Shown here: positions 22,547 to 34,134 of the stretch, piece after piece
How the letters are laid out: every line of letters begins with the position of its first letter
Numbering within the stretch: position 1 is the first letter of the stretch
Assembly (NCBI GenBank): GCA_032622095.1
Contig: CP136066.1
Location: 42,855,835 to 42,919,834 of the forward strand
Direction of reading: 5' to 3'
Source of the DNA: Siphonodentalium dalli
Taxonomy: Eukaryota; Mollusca; Scaphopoda; Gadilida; Siphonodentaliidae
DNA length: 64,000 nt
Translations under genes and position numbers: made by a program
The notes under the pieces: generated by a model
The model's input: only the letters and a program-made list of their open reading frames with translations
Databases searched by the model: none
What the model was told of the DNA's origin: nothing

Positions 22547-22885
22547 TCAAGATATACGGTTGGCGATTATCGCAATACGATAGGGGAACACTGTGTGCGT
22601 AACGTAACTATCGCAAGTATAACGTACTCTAAAAATTACTTGTCGCCAAATTCATGCTTCAAACATTTTAAACATGTCATCTTCAACTTCTTTTATTTTA
22701 TTTTTATGAAAATGAATAATAAATGGCGTGATAAATATGTATATAACGACAAATAGAATCAAATTGGCCATTTTGCCGTGAAACTCAGGACAGGCAAGCC
22801 AGGTACAAAAATTGGTGAAATATGAGTACGAACGTAAAAGTGTTCCCCTATCGTATTGCGATAATTGCCAACCAAGATATACCGA
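22547..22885. repeat. Inverted repeat, 56-bp arms, about 225-bp spacer
   Basis: The left arm (22547-22602, with ATTATCGCAATACGATAGGG) is matched by its inverse at 22829-22885. The spacer and flanks (22200-23300) contain only short frames with no recognised domain; the longest, 22812-23180, is lysine/isoleucine-rich and overlaps the right arm. Confidence 0.75.
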
Positions 22886-23305
22886 TAGTCAAACACTGCA
22901 TAACAACAAACATATACATAAACGTACCATAAGAAAAGGTGTGCCATTTATAATAAGATTTTTAAAATCTAAATATACGATAACTGACAGCGATATAACA
23001 TTTGCTGTATATATACATGTATGGAAACCATTTAACTCTTTCCGTATATTTATGAATTTACTAACAATATTCATCCTATGCATAACAACAACCTTTAACT
23101 ATATTTATAAGGAACTATACTCATCCAATGTATACTGCGATAACCTGTATCTATATTTTTGTAACTACATGGGTGTGTAACTGCTCCGCCACTCCATTCT
23201 TATTATATGTTCCGTGCCGCTGCACATTTATGTTCCTTGTTTTAGGATTGATACCTAGAGTTATCCTTCCTATATTGTTTTCGCGCATTGTATTGGTTAC
23301 AATCA

Positions 23306-23735
23306 ACTAACTGGCGACAGTGTTATGGTTAAGCCATCCGCATGATTCATTGCCCTACTTAGCCAAACTTTAAATAGTTCTGCGTGTAGAACTCCACGTC
23401 GGACATAAGTTGTCAAAAAAGTAATGGTGTATCACCATACTTATTCCTGGAAATAAATTGGCATTTCCACAACTACCCCCTTTTGTGCACAAAATTTCAA
23501 TATATAAAAATACCCCACCCCTATCAAATTTGGCGACAAATGTAGCCGCTTGACGAACAATCCCACACAAATGGCCGATGAATTAACATAGCCTATGAAT
23601 TTGTTTTTTCTTTCACATTAAACAACCAAAGATATTATACACCACTCAGCTGCCGGTATTTTTTTATGCTGACTCGAGTTTCCCTACACAAATGCCAAGG
23701 GGCATAATTTCAAGTACTTAGTTGCTTATAACCTA
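23306..23735 (+). repeat. 0.43-kb direct duplication, copy 1
   Basis: From CTAACTGGCGACAGTGTTAT-like text to TTCAAGTACTTAGTTGCTTA; recurs at 24650-25093, about 1353 bp downstream, at about 95 percent identity by eye. The gap between copies (23740-24650) includes a poly-C tract near 24252 and no recognised gene. Confidence 0.85.
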
Positions 23736-24649
23736 TACGCAACCAAAAATGAGTGGATTTTTGCTTGAACATATATCAAATTGTCACAGAAAACATAATA
23801 TTAATAAAAAACGTGCTTTCCAGACAAGAACTACACCAATTCTCCCTGTATTGGGTTGTATTTAACCCCCCTGTTCCAGACATTTGGCACAAAATAAAAC
23901 TTCGTCGGAGCACCTATGTTCCACTTTAACCCCCAGCAGACACCACACCTTTGGGACTCTAGCCACTTTTTTCCTGTTTTATGTCTTACATGACCACGTG
24001 CTATTTTTTAATAGAAGTCGTATGGCTGTGAAGTGTACTTGACATAAATATTTTCCAAAACAACATAAATACCCAAAAAGCGCGATTTTCGAGTCGAAAA
24101 TCGTTTGTTTTGGTCGCGGAAAACACACAGGGACATATAATAACTCTGATTTGACGATGTAACTGGATGCCAGTAATAACAGTCTTCAAAACGCCAAAAA
24201 AGTCGCATTTCATTACATGGAAGGAAATGACAAATTTGTAACTTGAATTACCCCACACCCCCCCCCCCCTCGATGATTTTTCGGACTCGAAACTGGGGTT
24301 CGCTGTGCCCCTTATAATTTCCCGGTCCACTTCCAATAACAGATCGAGAATAGTCGGATCACTAAATACGACGAGAGGCTGCTGGGCTCGTTTGTCCACT
24401 TTTCGACATTAAAGGTGCACTATCTGTTCCAAATAATTTATTTTAACAAAACACCCATGTTTTGGCATTAAATTTGAATTTTGTTGCAAAGGGTTAATTT
24501 GTCAAATTGTGGGGCGCTGCGACACGCTTCGGGTCACTATTTTTTTTCACTCTTGGATTTGATTTGATTGGTGGCCAAAATCTGTACTTCGTTGCCCTAC
24601 AAGCCGATGATACCACAAAACACGATTTTTGCCTATAGCTTACAATCAA

Positions 24650-25093
24650 CTAAATATTTCCCATAGGCGACAGTGTTAGGGTTAAGCCATCCCCATGATT
24701 CATTGCCCTACTGAGCCAAACTTTAAATATTTCTGCGTGTAGAACTCCAAATCGGACATAAGTTGTCAAAAAAGAAATGGTGCCTCACCATACTTATTCC
24801 TGGAAATAAATTGGCATTTCCACAACTACCCCCTTTTGTGTAAAAAAATTCAATATAGAAAAATACCACCACCCCTACCAAATTTGGCGACAAATGTAGC
24901 CGCTTGACGAACAATCCCACACAAATGGCCGAGGAATTAACATAGCCTATGAATTTCTTTTTTCTTTCACATTAAACAACCAAAGATATTATACACCATT
25001 CAGCTGCCGGTATTTTTGTTATGCTCACTCGAGTTTCCTTACACAAATGCCAAGGGGCATAATTTCAAGTATTTAGTTGCTTATAACCTATTA
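24650..25093 (+). repeat. 0.43-kb direct duplication, copy 2
   Basis: Partner of 23306-23735. Similarity stops after GCTTATAACCTAT. This could be a long repeat pair or two solo repeats of an element whose body lay between, but no terminal motif stands out. Confidence 0.8.
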
Positions 25094-25449
25094 ACACCTG
25101 CGAAATATTTGGATTAAAGTTAGTAGTTTAGTTCTAAGCGTGCTAAAAGATGCAGCGGAATGTGCTATCCTCACCCAAATGTTGGGGCTTATTACACAAT
25201 ATGTGCCACATTTTCTTTCTGCAGAAATAGCCAAGAACTGAATAAACTTAGACTCTATATGGTAGTGTATCCGAAAGTATTATGGATTCTCTCAATCCGA
25301 AACACAGTTCATGATATTCCTATATATAAGCTGGGAAGAAGGTGCACGTCCTTGGCGGAATGCCATTTTTGAAAGATAACAAATTGTTTTAGATATTCCA
25401 AATGACAAAATTAGTATTGATGGTAAACAAATAATTTCATATAGTCACA

Positions 25450-28400
25450 AATCTTCAAATTCAAATTCTGCTAATGTTCGACGTTGTTCTACATACTTGC
25501 TGGGAGCCGAAAAACGTTGTATTATCTTACGTGGGGACTATTTGGAAATACCCAGTCCATTGGGTCTCCCAGATGATGAAAAAGTTGCAATTGAACCCCG
25601 CTGTGACACACTCACTTCCAATTGGCCATCTCCTACCACTACTACACCTATTGGGGGTCAATTCGCATTCCTAACATATTGGACAGTCCTATAGCCATAC
25701 ACAAAAACCAACACGTTGCTCAAGTTCGACATACCTGTCCTGTGTCAACTTATGATTCATATCCTGGTTCTTATACTCAGCTTCATGTTCACTCTTCATC
25801 TGTGTCCTCAACAGATATTGCTCAGTCTGGTAATTCTTGTAAACCAAGTTGCATTTCATATATTTCTGTGGACCCCGATCATCAGTTGACACCACTTGGG
25901 CGACAACTATTTTTAGATCTTCACCACTCATACACTGATGTTTTCAATCCAGTTATTGGTAAGTATAATGATGCATCGGGACAAATCCGTGCTTCCATGA
26001 ACATGGGCCCTGTCGATACACCCACACAGAAAGGCCGGCTTCCTATGTACAAAAGCAGTGACATGACGATTCTTCAAGACAAAATGGACGAACTTGAGTC
26101 ACTTGGTGTGATAGCGAAGCCAGAAGAAGTCAATGTAAAAGTTGAGTATGTGTCGCCCAGTTTCCTGGTTAAAAAGCAAGGAGGAGGACACCGTCTTGTT
26201 ACTACATTCAACACCATTGGTGGTTACACACGACCTACTCCTAGTCGAGTTATGCATACCGAGGATATCATGCGCTTTCTTGCAAAGAGCAAATATATGA
26301 TAAAGACAGACATGACAAAACAATTCTTTCAGCTACCTATGGAACAATCTTCTATTAAATATCTTGGCATTGTCACGCCATTCAACGGCAATCGAGTTTA
26401 CACACGAGCGGCCATGGGCGTGCCAGGCTCTACTGAACAGCTTGATGAACTTATGTTCCGTGTACTCGGAGATTTGATACATTCTGGGGAAGTAATCAAA
26501 CTTGCAGACGATCTTTATATTGGTGGTTCAGATTTGTCATCATTGCTACGCACATGGGAGAAAGTTCTGATGAAATTTCGTCAAAACAGTCTTCGGCTAT
26601 CCGCTACAGAGACTTCTATTTGTCCAATCAATACTATCATTCTTGGTTGGATTTGGTCAGCTGGGGCAATTTCTGTTTCACCACATAAAGTCAATCCTCT
26701 CTCAACTTGTGTATTTACCCAAGACTGTAAAATCATTACGTTCTTGGTGTGGTGCCTATAAACATCTCAATTCATGTATTCCTCGTTGCTCATCTCTCTT
26801 ATCTACATTCGAAAGCATGTCAGCAGGAAAGATCTCATCTGAAAAGATTGACTGGACACATGGTATTATTTAAGAAAATATTTAAACTTGCAAATGTCCC
26901 TTCAAACAGACAGTACCTAGAGTTAAGATGTGTTCTAAATTGTTATTATTTCCTTGGCTCAATGGGATTAACATAAATTATGGCATTCTACACAGTTAAG
27001 TGTCTAAGTGTCTTCCCAAAGCTGTGCAGATGATGACCCCTTGATAAGTCTTATTTTACATTGACGACTCATATCTAAGGAACCACTGATGTACAGCTTA
27101 TAGTCCATGAATGATTTGTATTCCAAACTGCACAGCTCGCATTAAAGGACCCAAAATATGTCACTATTCCAAAACCTACAGATCAACTCATACTTACAAC
27201 TGACGCAGCTATTCGTGATGGTGGTGTCGGTCCAGTGTTGTATGTTTTACGTGACGGAAAGACCCTTCTTGCTGGTTATTTCTCTGCTAAACTCAAATCC
27301 CACCAGCTTAAATGGCTTCCATGTGAGGTTGAGGCTCTCGCCATTGGTGCAGCTGCTAATCACTTGGGTTCATATATCTTGGAGTCAGTTATCGCCACAC
27401 ATATTTTGACGGATTCACGACCTTGCGTTCAGGCTTTTGCAAAGTTGTCGCGTGGAGAATTCTCTACAAGTGCCCGTATCTCCACCTTTCTATCTACTTT
27501 GAGTCGCTACAACGTGACACTCAATCTCCCAGCCGATTACCTAAGCCGTCACTCAGTTGAATGCCCCGCTGGTAGCTGTCAAGTATATCAGTTTGTTTCC
27601 GAAGATGAGGACCCAGTTGTCAGGTCGGTGACGGTACAAGATATCCTTAATGGTTCTTCTCCAATGCCATTCCTTAATGGCACTTCGTGGCAAAATACTC
27701 AACAGGAATGCCCTATTTTTCGGAGGGTTTATTCACACTTATCTCAGGGTACTAGGCCCTCCAAGAAAACAACTGGGAGTCGTGACGTCAAAATGTACTT
27801 AAAGGTTGCCACGATCAGCAGAGGCGGCATGTTGGTGGTTAAAAGCTCGACTCCCTTCCAACGGGGAAACAGCTTAATTGCTGTCCCGCATCATGTCCTT
27901 TCCAGTTTGCTTCCGCTCTACATATGCGTTTACAACATCCTACAAAGTCTCAGTTCAAGAAAGTTTTTCATCGATACTTCTTTGCCATCAATGCCGATAA
28001 GGCAATTGATTCTGTCACTCAATCCTGTCCACAGTGTGCTGCATTGGCTCAATTCCCCGCCGAAATACCAGAGTTCTCCACGTGAACACCATGCTGAGCT
28101 CTGTTCCTGGTAAAGAGTTTGCATGGGACGTCATGTGCCGAGCTAAACAGAAGGTTTTTATCATTCGTGACACTTTCTCGTCATTTACTATCGCTCGCAT
28201 TATCCCGGACGAGCAGTCTACTACACTGCGGGATACACTTCTTGAGACCACTGCGGACCTCAAGTCTACTCAATGATGTACAGTCTGTACTGACGGATCC
28301 TCCTCCTTCATGTGTATTACTAAGGATGCTATCTTGCTCGCACATGGCATAACTATTGTTGTTGGACGGTTAAAGAACTGCAATAAAAACCCTATCGCAG

Positions 28401-28980
28401 AGAAGGCAATTCAAGAGCTTCAATTTGAAATCAAGCGCCAGGCTCCTTCTAGTGGGCCAATTATGTCATCACTCCTAGCCACATATGTCGGTATTCTCAA
28501 CGCTCGTATTAGAAACAGAGGTCTTTGTGCTAAGGAAATACTCTATCAGAGGGACAACATATCAGGCGAACAGTTAAATTTTCAGACAACACCCTCGCTT
28601 TGAATGAACACACTATTCGAGAGAAGAATCACTCGCCTAGTGCTCGATCCAAGGTTCCACGCGGGAAACCTGCATCTCATACTGCTTTCTCTCCTGGAGA
28701 TTTGGTATTCGTCAAAACTGAAGATGACAAACACACATCTCGCCCACAGTACATTGTACATTGACGACACATACATATACATTCAGAAACTCATTGGCCA
28801 ACAGTTTCGATCACATGTATACCCTATCAAGCCAACTGAAATATATCATTATCACACCAGTAGCACCAATTCACCCTCACTTGGTCCATACACTGACCCT
28901 TACGCCTCAGATTCTGACTCTGACTCAGAACCCAACGTAAGTATTCTAACTATTTTTGTTGACTTCCAGATAACCGTGGG
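25450..28980 (+). mobile_element. Ty3/gypsy-like LTR retroelement, pol remnant (broken fossil)
   Basis: Parts recognisable in normal order on the plus strand: a linker region downstream of a protease-type segment (about 25.45-25.75 kb), reverse transcriptase (about 25.9-26.75 kb, with the family-defining ADDLY box), RNase H (about 27.2-27.6 kb) and integrase core sequence (about 27.7-28.6 kb), followed by a probable C-terminal tail. The element is clearly broken in several places, and no gag or paired LTRs were seen, so the ends are approximate. Moderate decay suggests an old but not ancient insertion. Confidence 0.85.
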
Positions 28981-29171
28981 TTCGCGCCTTCTGGTTACCA
29001 GTCGATGCATCAGCTGGTTTTTATCTGCCTGCTCGGTGTGTCGGTGTGGTGCTTGTGGACCTTGCCCTAAGTTATCATGTCTGACATCCCCTTTGGCATA
29101 ATTGCCATAAACCATAATACATTTTTTATACTTTTACACTTTTACACTTTTATACTGCGAGTACCCTTTAA

Positions 29172-29359
29172 CCCATTCAGTGCCAAGTCCGATTTTTGTA
29201 TCAACCCATATTTCCTTGATCATTTTTCAAATTTATTGATTATAATAATGTGATACATTGATGGAAAGAGCTCTAAGAGCTCTTTACATCAATGTATCAC
29301 ATTATTATAATCAATACATTTTTGGGTTGATACAAAAATCGGACTTGGCACTGACAGGG
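29172..29359. mobile_element. piggyBac-like MITE with intact TTAA target duplication
   Basis: Exact TTAA flanks (29168-29171 and 29360-29363). The ends CCCATTCAGTGCCAAGTCCG and its inverse, ending CTTGGCACTGACAGGG, fold into a nearly complete 188-bp hairpin whose centre is AGAGCTCTAAGAGCTCT. TTAA plus CCC...GGG ends is the piggyBac hallmark. No coding capacity. Confidence 0.85.
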
Positions 29360-29431
29360 TTAAATGCCTATTAAATTGGTCTTCATAACCATACCATCTG
29401 AAGACAAAGTTCACCATATCTTTACCAAATA

Positions 29432-29625
29432 ATAATTGATGAGTAGTTCCCGTAGAAAATTTTCAGATAATAACCTATTGTCGTTTGTTGAACTATTATC
29501 TGAACATTTTCATCCAATAAATATGTCTCCTTCTGAACTTTTATTATCTGTCGTCAGCTTATTCTCCCTGAACACCCTCCGGATGAATAATAGACCATTC
29601 CAATATATACTTTTATAACTGAGTG
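29432..29625 (-). repeat. Dispersed repeat, inverted copy of 6747-6930
   Basis: On the minus strand it reads CCACTCAGTTATAAAAGTAT, GGAATGGTCTATTATTCATC, then CTGACGACAGATAATAAAAG, aligned with the FReD gene 3' region. Confidence 0.75.
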
Positions 29626-29639
29626 GGGAAATTCAATAG

Positions 29640-30110
29640 TATAAAAAAGGTTAATTTATGCACTTAACGTTAATGAATTAATAGTGATTTTATTTTGAAT
29701 ATTTTCTGATATATTAATTAAATGCAATGACTCTCGATGGCGAAATCATTTGTGTTGGTTTATCGCCGATAGTTGCGTCCCGAATCGAGATGTAAATATT
29801 TACAATTGGGCTTAGTTCAGACGATGTTTTCTATCGAGTTGTATGGTCGATTTCTTTAAGAATTTCGGCGATGTTAGTAGAATGCTACATTATCCAGGTT
29901 GGCATAGCTCGTGGGTACTAACTTATCAATTCCACGCATCCGAACAAGTCCATAAAATGTTCTCCATACACGAAAAATTTAATTAAATTGCAATGATTTA
30001 TTCTCATCGCCTATGCACAGAGATCGTGGTGAAGTGTTTACAGCGAAGTTTGAGACTATAACAGCGATGATATGATAGTGATAGTTGTTGTTGATGATGC
30101 TGGCGATCAA
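29640..30110. other. No gene recognised
   Basis: AT-rich non-coding sequence with no repeat partner noticed in this window. Confidence 0.35.
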
Positions 30111-30113
30111 ACT

Positions 30114-30704
30114 CTATGCAGGGTTTACCTCCCTTGATGACTCGGTAAGACATGTCGGGTTTACCTCCCTTGATGACACGGTAAGACCGGTGACATTTCA
30201 CCCACATTTGGCGGACGCGATATTAAAATATTTACTAAGCGAACAGAGAAATATGCTGCCCTTGTTAAGCACACAAAATATCGAACAAAATTTGTATAAA
30301 TTTTGGACCTTATGTTTGAAAAGTCACACTAACCGAAGAACTATATTTTTTAGAAACGGTGTGATTCGGTTCTCCGATTATTCTACCAACACAAAAGTAT
30401 AAACGCACGTGTACGACATCGTCACAACTCGCACGGCAAGTCAAACACAAGAGTTCTAATTTGCTGTAATTTTGTCGAGTAGCTTGCGAAAATCGTCAAC
30501 AAAACTACTGCTCTGATTTTCCATTCTGTCATCATGTTTTAGTGTGGGTATTATTCTCAAAGCACATAGAAAATTTGACTTTGGAGCGATCGGGTTTCGC
30601 CATTTTTGCTGGAAAATCCCATGCTAAATATAGAAACATGGACTAGTACACAGCCGGTCAAAGAGTCGGAAAGAAAGCATGGCTGGTGCGCTCTGGTAGA
30701 GATT
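30114..30704 (+). repeat. Large inverted repeat, left arm (partner 63058-63630)
   Basis: The arm runs from CTATGCAGGGTTTACCTCCC to GCGCTCTGGTAGAGATTG. The inverse of 63058-63630 aligns along its whole length, roughly 80 percent identical with small indels; within the left arm the TTTACCTCCCTTGATGAC segment is itself doubled. The arms enclose the PAN exon and the giant satellite. Class unknown: dispersed element or duplicated gene-flank DNA. Confidence 0.8.
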
Positions 30705-30710
30705 GCCTGG

Positions 30711-30775
30711 CGATGTCGAGACAACAATGACGATGTCGAGACAACAATGACGATGTCGAGACAACAATGTCGATG
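30711..30775. repeat. 21-bp tandem repeat, three units
   Basis: CGATGTCGAGACAACAATGA repeats three times immediately after the inverted-repeat arm, with a diverged fourth start. Confidence 0.9.
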
Positions 30776-30798
30776 TTGATAAGTATAGTATAATTATA

Positions 30799-31110
30799 AG
30801 ATGATGATGCTGCTGCTGCTGATGATGATAATGGTGATGATATCGACGGTAAAAAATAACATGATGATGATGATGGTGATGATGATGATGCTGATGATGC
30901 TGATGATGATGACGATGATGATGATGGTGATGATGATGATGGTGATGATGATGCTGTTGATGATAATGATGATGATGACGATGATGATGATGCTGATGGT
31001 GATTATGATGATGGATGATAATGATATGGTGATGATGATGAATAGTATGATGATGATGGTGATGATGATGACGATGACGGTAATGTTGATGATGAGGATG
31101 ACGACGATTA
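30799..31110. repeat. Imperfect (GAT)n trinucleotide tract, about 310 bp
   Basis: Mostly GATGAT with GCT, GGT, GAC and AAT interruptions. It yields poly-Met and poly-Ile frames on the two strands (30794-31174), which are artefacts. From 31111 to 32020 I see nothing gene-like, apart from an AAGATGGCTGCCATG repeat scrap near 31460 and a C-tract near 31585. Confidence 0.95.
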
Positions 31111-32020
31111 CAATGTAATGACGACGATAATCGGGAGGTCGTTGTACATAAATTTGTCTTTTTTCTTCATTCATTCATTATTTTGTACATACTCTATTTT
31201 CTCAATATCCCAGGGGGTGGAAACAAGTTTTTTCCGGGAACGTATGCCGGGATGGGTGGGTGGTCGATAGGACCAACAAACATTTTTTTCCGCAACTCAA
31301 ACATATTTTTCCTGCAAGTGTTTTTGACTGTTTTTGCAATGAGTTTGGCTTAAAACACATCAATATGTCAATATTAACATAAATAACAAATTTCATGATG
31401 ATCAGACAAACAGTATAGCCTGTAGCCCATGCTAATAGATTGAATTTTGAAATCCAAGATGGCTGCCATGTTTTTTTTTTGACCGAATGACCCCAAAATG
31501 ACTTGTTCCCATTTACATGTCAATGTTAACATCCATGACTAATAGTATGCACAGAAATTAATATACAGCTGTTTACAGTGAATTCCCCCCCCCCGCAAAT
31601 ATCTAGCTGTTTTAGTTTTAAAAGGGGGTTGGGTGTTCAAAAATGTTCGGAAAAAACTGCCGAAAACGGAAACAAATTTGGACGCGGGGTGGTGGGTCCC
31701 AACAAGGGTCGAAAGTCAAAAATCAGCCCACGTGCCTGCAAATTTTTTCCGACTCCCCCTGAATATCATGTAATGTTAATGGATCAGGGAACAAAGCATA
31801 TCACACACACCATGGTGTATTCGATGCGGCAATCGATCAGGAGGTGTGCTCCTGGCTCTACCAGTCCTCGAGTCTCGCTAAATGGGGAATAGAACCACGT
31901 GGTTACCAATCGATGCCCATGATCGGATACTTATAGCAAGACATTTATAAATTGAGTCTCTGTAATATCGCGACACATCGAAGTAACTTTAAGAGTCGTC
32001 CGCAAATGAATTAATCAGGA

Positions 32021-32371
32021 ATGCTTTCCACTTCATCGTTGTCTTTCGTGTACTCCATGTTTTTACATTCATTCGAAATGTTTTTTATCATCCTTCTCTG
32101 TTTTGGAACGATTGTGCGCGTCGATGGTGAACGGTTCACCAGTCTTGATGGGTGCGACACCGGTTCTAAGATGAACTTTGGCGCCAGCCTTGGGACCGTA
32201 GTGACTTTGTCCGATATACATTGTGCTGGTAGATGTTTGGCAACGCCTGGATGTTCGGCAGTAAATGTGATCAAAACGGGGACGAAATTTCTCTGTGAAC
32301 TGGGCTCTGATAGCGCTATGGGAGATTGTTCAAAACTGACAAACGACGAAGATGCCAAATATTTTGAGAAG
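32021..32371 (+). CDS. Secreted PAN/apple-domain protein, first coding exon (partial gene)
   Basis: The exon encodes 117 residues. A hydrophobic signal peptide (FFIILLCFGTIVRV, residues 21-34) is followed by one PAN/apple-type domain: GCDTGSKMNF, then HCAGRCLATPGCSAVN, then FLCELGSDSAMGDCSKLT. The C-x3-C-x5-C spacing with a later CEL is typical of PAN modules in extracellular adhesion and recognition proteins. The exon closes with TTTGAGAAG and a GTAAAA donor (GT at 32372), phase 0; the open frame beyond it loses domain character and stops at 32452. I use the first ATG (32021); Met13 and Met20 are possible alternatives that keep the signal peptide. No partner exon was found to 64000, so intron 1 should contain the 28-kb satellite. 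In many invertebrates PAN modules precede FReD or other lectin domains; that is a guess here. Confidence 0.75.
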
Positions 32372-32519
32372 GTAAAACCGTTATTCTGGGTTGAATTTAG
32401 ATCTAACCATTTAGTTACCTCACCCAACACAAGTATGCGCTACTCAGTCTAATGCCCACATAAATGTAACATTCATATGTGTCGCGGAATATCATCATTG
32501 GATATGGCTCACAAACCGG

Positions 32520-33170
32520 GACATAGTGTGTCTGTCATTTGCGGAATGCGGTCCATAGAGGGTGAATTTAGTGATGCTACCCCACATAGCGGACTAGCAT
32601 CACTTAATTCACCATACGAGGATCTCATTCCGCATGACATCATCTTCTGTGAAGTATCTATATATAGTCTCAAATGAAAATAATTGTGGTTACTTTATCC
32701 CCTTTTGTTCCGTTTCTATATCCCCCTAATTTACAGAAGTTAAACAACAGTATCGAGGTGTCATTTGCAGAATGAGGTCCCCATAGGGTGAATTTAGTGA
32801 TAGCGGGATAGCATCACTAAATTCACCCTATGGAGACCTCATTCTGCTTAGGCCTCATCTTCTGGGAAGTATCTATAGTATCAAATTAACATTGTTTTTA
32901 GTTACATTTTCCCTTCTGGGAAGTTTCTATATCCCCCTAATTTGCAGAAGATAAAATGCATAATCGAGGTGCCCCAATGGGTGAACATCACCAACTTCAA
33001 CTGCATGGTAAACTTTAGTCTGAGTCTCCCATAGCAGTTGAGGCCTAAGCAGAATGAAGTCCCCAGAGGATGAATTTTGGACGCTTTACCACCGTGTGGG
33101 ATGGCGTCACTAAATTCACCCTCTGGGGACGTCATTCTGCAAATCTCAGACACACTATTTCAAGACTTGA
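32520..33170. repeat. Cluster of three hairpins of the hAT-like MITE family
   Basis: Hairpins at about 32540-32633, 32768-32850 and 33047-33142, each with arms built on AGGTCCCCAGAGGGTGAATT-like text. The outer sides read GTGTGTCTGTCATTTGC or the inverse, and the inner sides read GCTTAGGCCTCA or the inverse. Between them TCTGGGAAGT-TCTATATCCCCCTAATTT is duplicated (32710-32740, 32915-32945). I read this as decayed, internally duplicated copies of the 33281-33533 family. Confidence 0.65.
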
Positions 33171-33245
33171 TGGCTTAATTGAGTCTCAAAAGTATGCTAA
33201 GTGATGTTAAGGTGATAAAAACAGACGACAGATAACTAAAAGTAG

Positions 33246-33935
33246 TAGAGATCATATTCCATCAGTACAAAACCTGGGAAAAAGCCTTGAAATAGTGTGT
33301 CTGTCATTTGCAGAATGAGGTCCCCAGAGGGTGAATTTAGTGATGCTACCCCGCATAGCGGGCTAGCATCACCAAATTCACCCTCTGGGAACCTCATTCT
33401 GCTCAGGTGTAAGCATATGAGGTCCCCAGAGGGGGAATTTGGTGATGCTAGCCCGCTATGCGGGGTAGCATCACTAAATTCACCCTCTGGGGACCTCATT
33501 CTGCAAATGACAGACACACTATTTCAAGGCTTGCCTGGGAACTTTTTGAAGTTTTGACAGGAAGCATTATAAAGTCGAATAAATAATGCGGGTAATATTT
33601 TATATCATAATAATGTACTTCACTATAGGTGAAGGTACCAACTCGAAATTGCATGCTTTTATGTAACTTTTGTGAGCCAATATCGCAAAAAAACATTGAA
33701 TGTATTAACTAGGAGAAATCCCATATTTGTAAGCGACGCAAAGAAAAATCGGCCACAAAGTCAAGTAAATCGTGTAATTTCGAGTTGGGACATTCACCTG
33801 CAGTGAAATAGATTATTACAGAACAGATAATAATTAACAAATATATTACCCACATTATTTTTTTGACTTTATAATGTTCCCTGTCATAACTTTAAAAAAA
33901 AATCAGAGGTATTTTACTGGTGGAATATGATCTCA
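33246..33935. mobile_element. Short TIR-A element, interrupted by a MITE
   Basis: The left end reads AGTAGAGATCATATTCCATC and the right end TGGTGGAATATGATCTC, inverses of each other, with about 110 bp of terminal similarity (for example ACTTTATAATG / CATTATAAAGT). Bases 33612-33935 match 2040-2363. Without the nested 253-bp MITE and its duplicated 8 bp the element would be about 430 bp. It ends about 490 bp before the satellite array. Confidence 0.7.
33281..33533. mobile_element. Twin-hairpin hAT-like MITE with perfect 8-bp TSD
   Basis: CCTGGGAA flanks both sides (33273-33280, 33534-33541). The ends are AAAGCCTTGAAATAGTGTGT and the inverse of CAAGCCTTGAAATAGTGTGT. Inside, two hairpins (33312-33405 and 33416-33506) with GTGAATTTAGTGATGCTA-like arms face each other, so the whole element is one large nested palindrome. 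It is a younger relative of 4541-4844. Confidence 0.85.
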
Positions 33936-34013
33936 ACACCGAAATCTTGAGAGGCGAAGATTAGCGAGCGCTATATCGGTATAGGTGACATTTCTAATCA
34001 ATGTTCGGGGGTA

Positions 34014-34134
34014 TTCTAACCAAATTTCATCAGTTGGGTGTTGAGTGTTTTGCTTATCGCATACTCTTTACGTATTGTTTGGCGTTTGTTTACATAAAAC
34101 AGAGTATTATCATGACAACAACATGCAATTTACG
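34014..34134 (+). repeat. Direct repeat flanking the satellite, left copy
   Basis: It contains a 36-bp stretch (34045-34080, with TTGCTTATCGCATACTCTTT) identical to 62947-62982; similarity runs from TTCTAACCAAATTTC to ACATGCAATTTACG. The right copy has about 45 extra bases. Confidence 0.85.

Noticed and set aside
22812-23180. 122-codon plus-strand frame as a gene
   Set aside because: Composition is AT-driven, it begins within an inverted-repeat arm, and it matches no family I know.
25450-28980. Treating the retroelement as an active or host-adopted gene
   Set aside because: Several breaks and no paired LTRs; it is a fossil.
30794-31174. Poly-Met and poly-Ile open frames
   Set aside because: Direct product of the (GAT)n tract.
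6008-32371. FReD exon and PAN exon as parts of one gene
   Set aside because: On the plus strand the FReD terminal exon with its stop lies upstream of the PAN first exon, and intron phases (1 and 0) do not match directly. They are two genes, perhaps paralogous neighbours.
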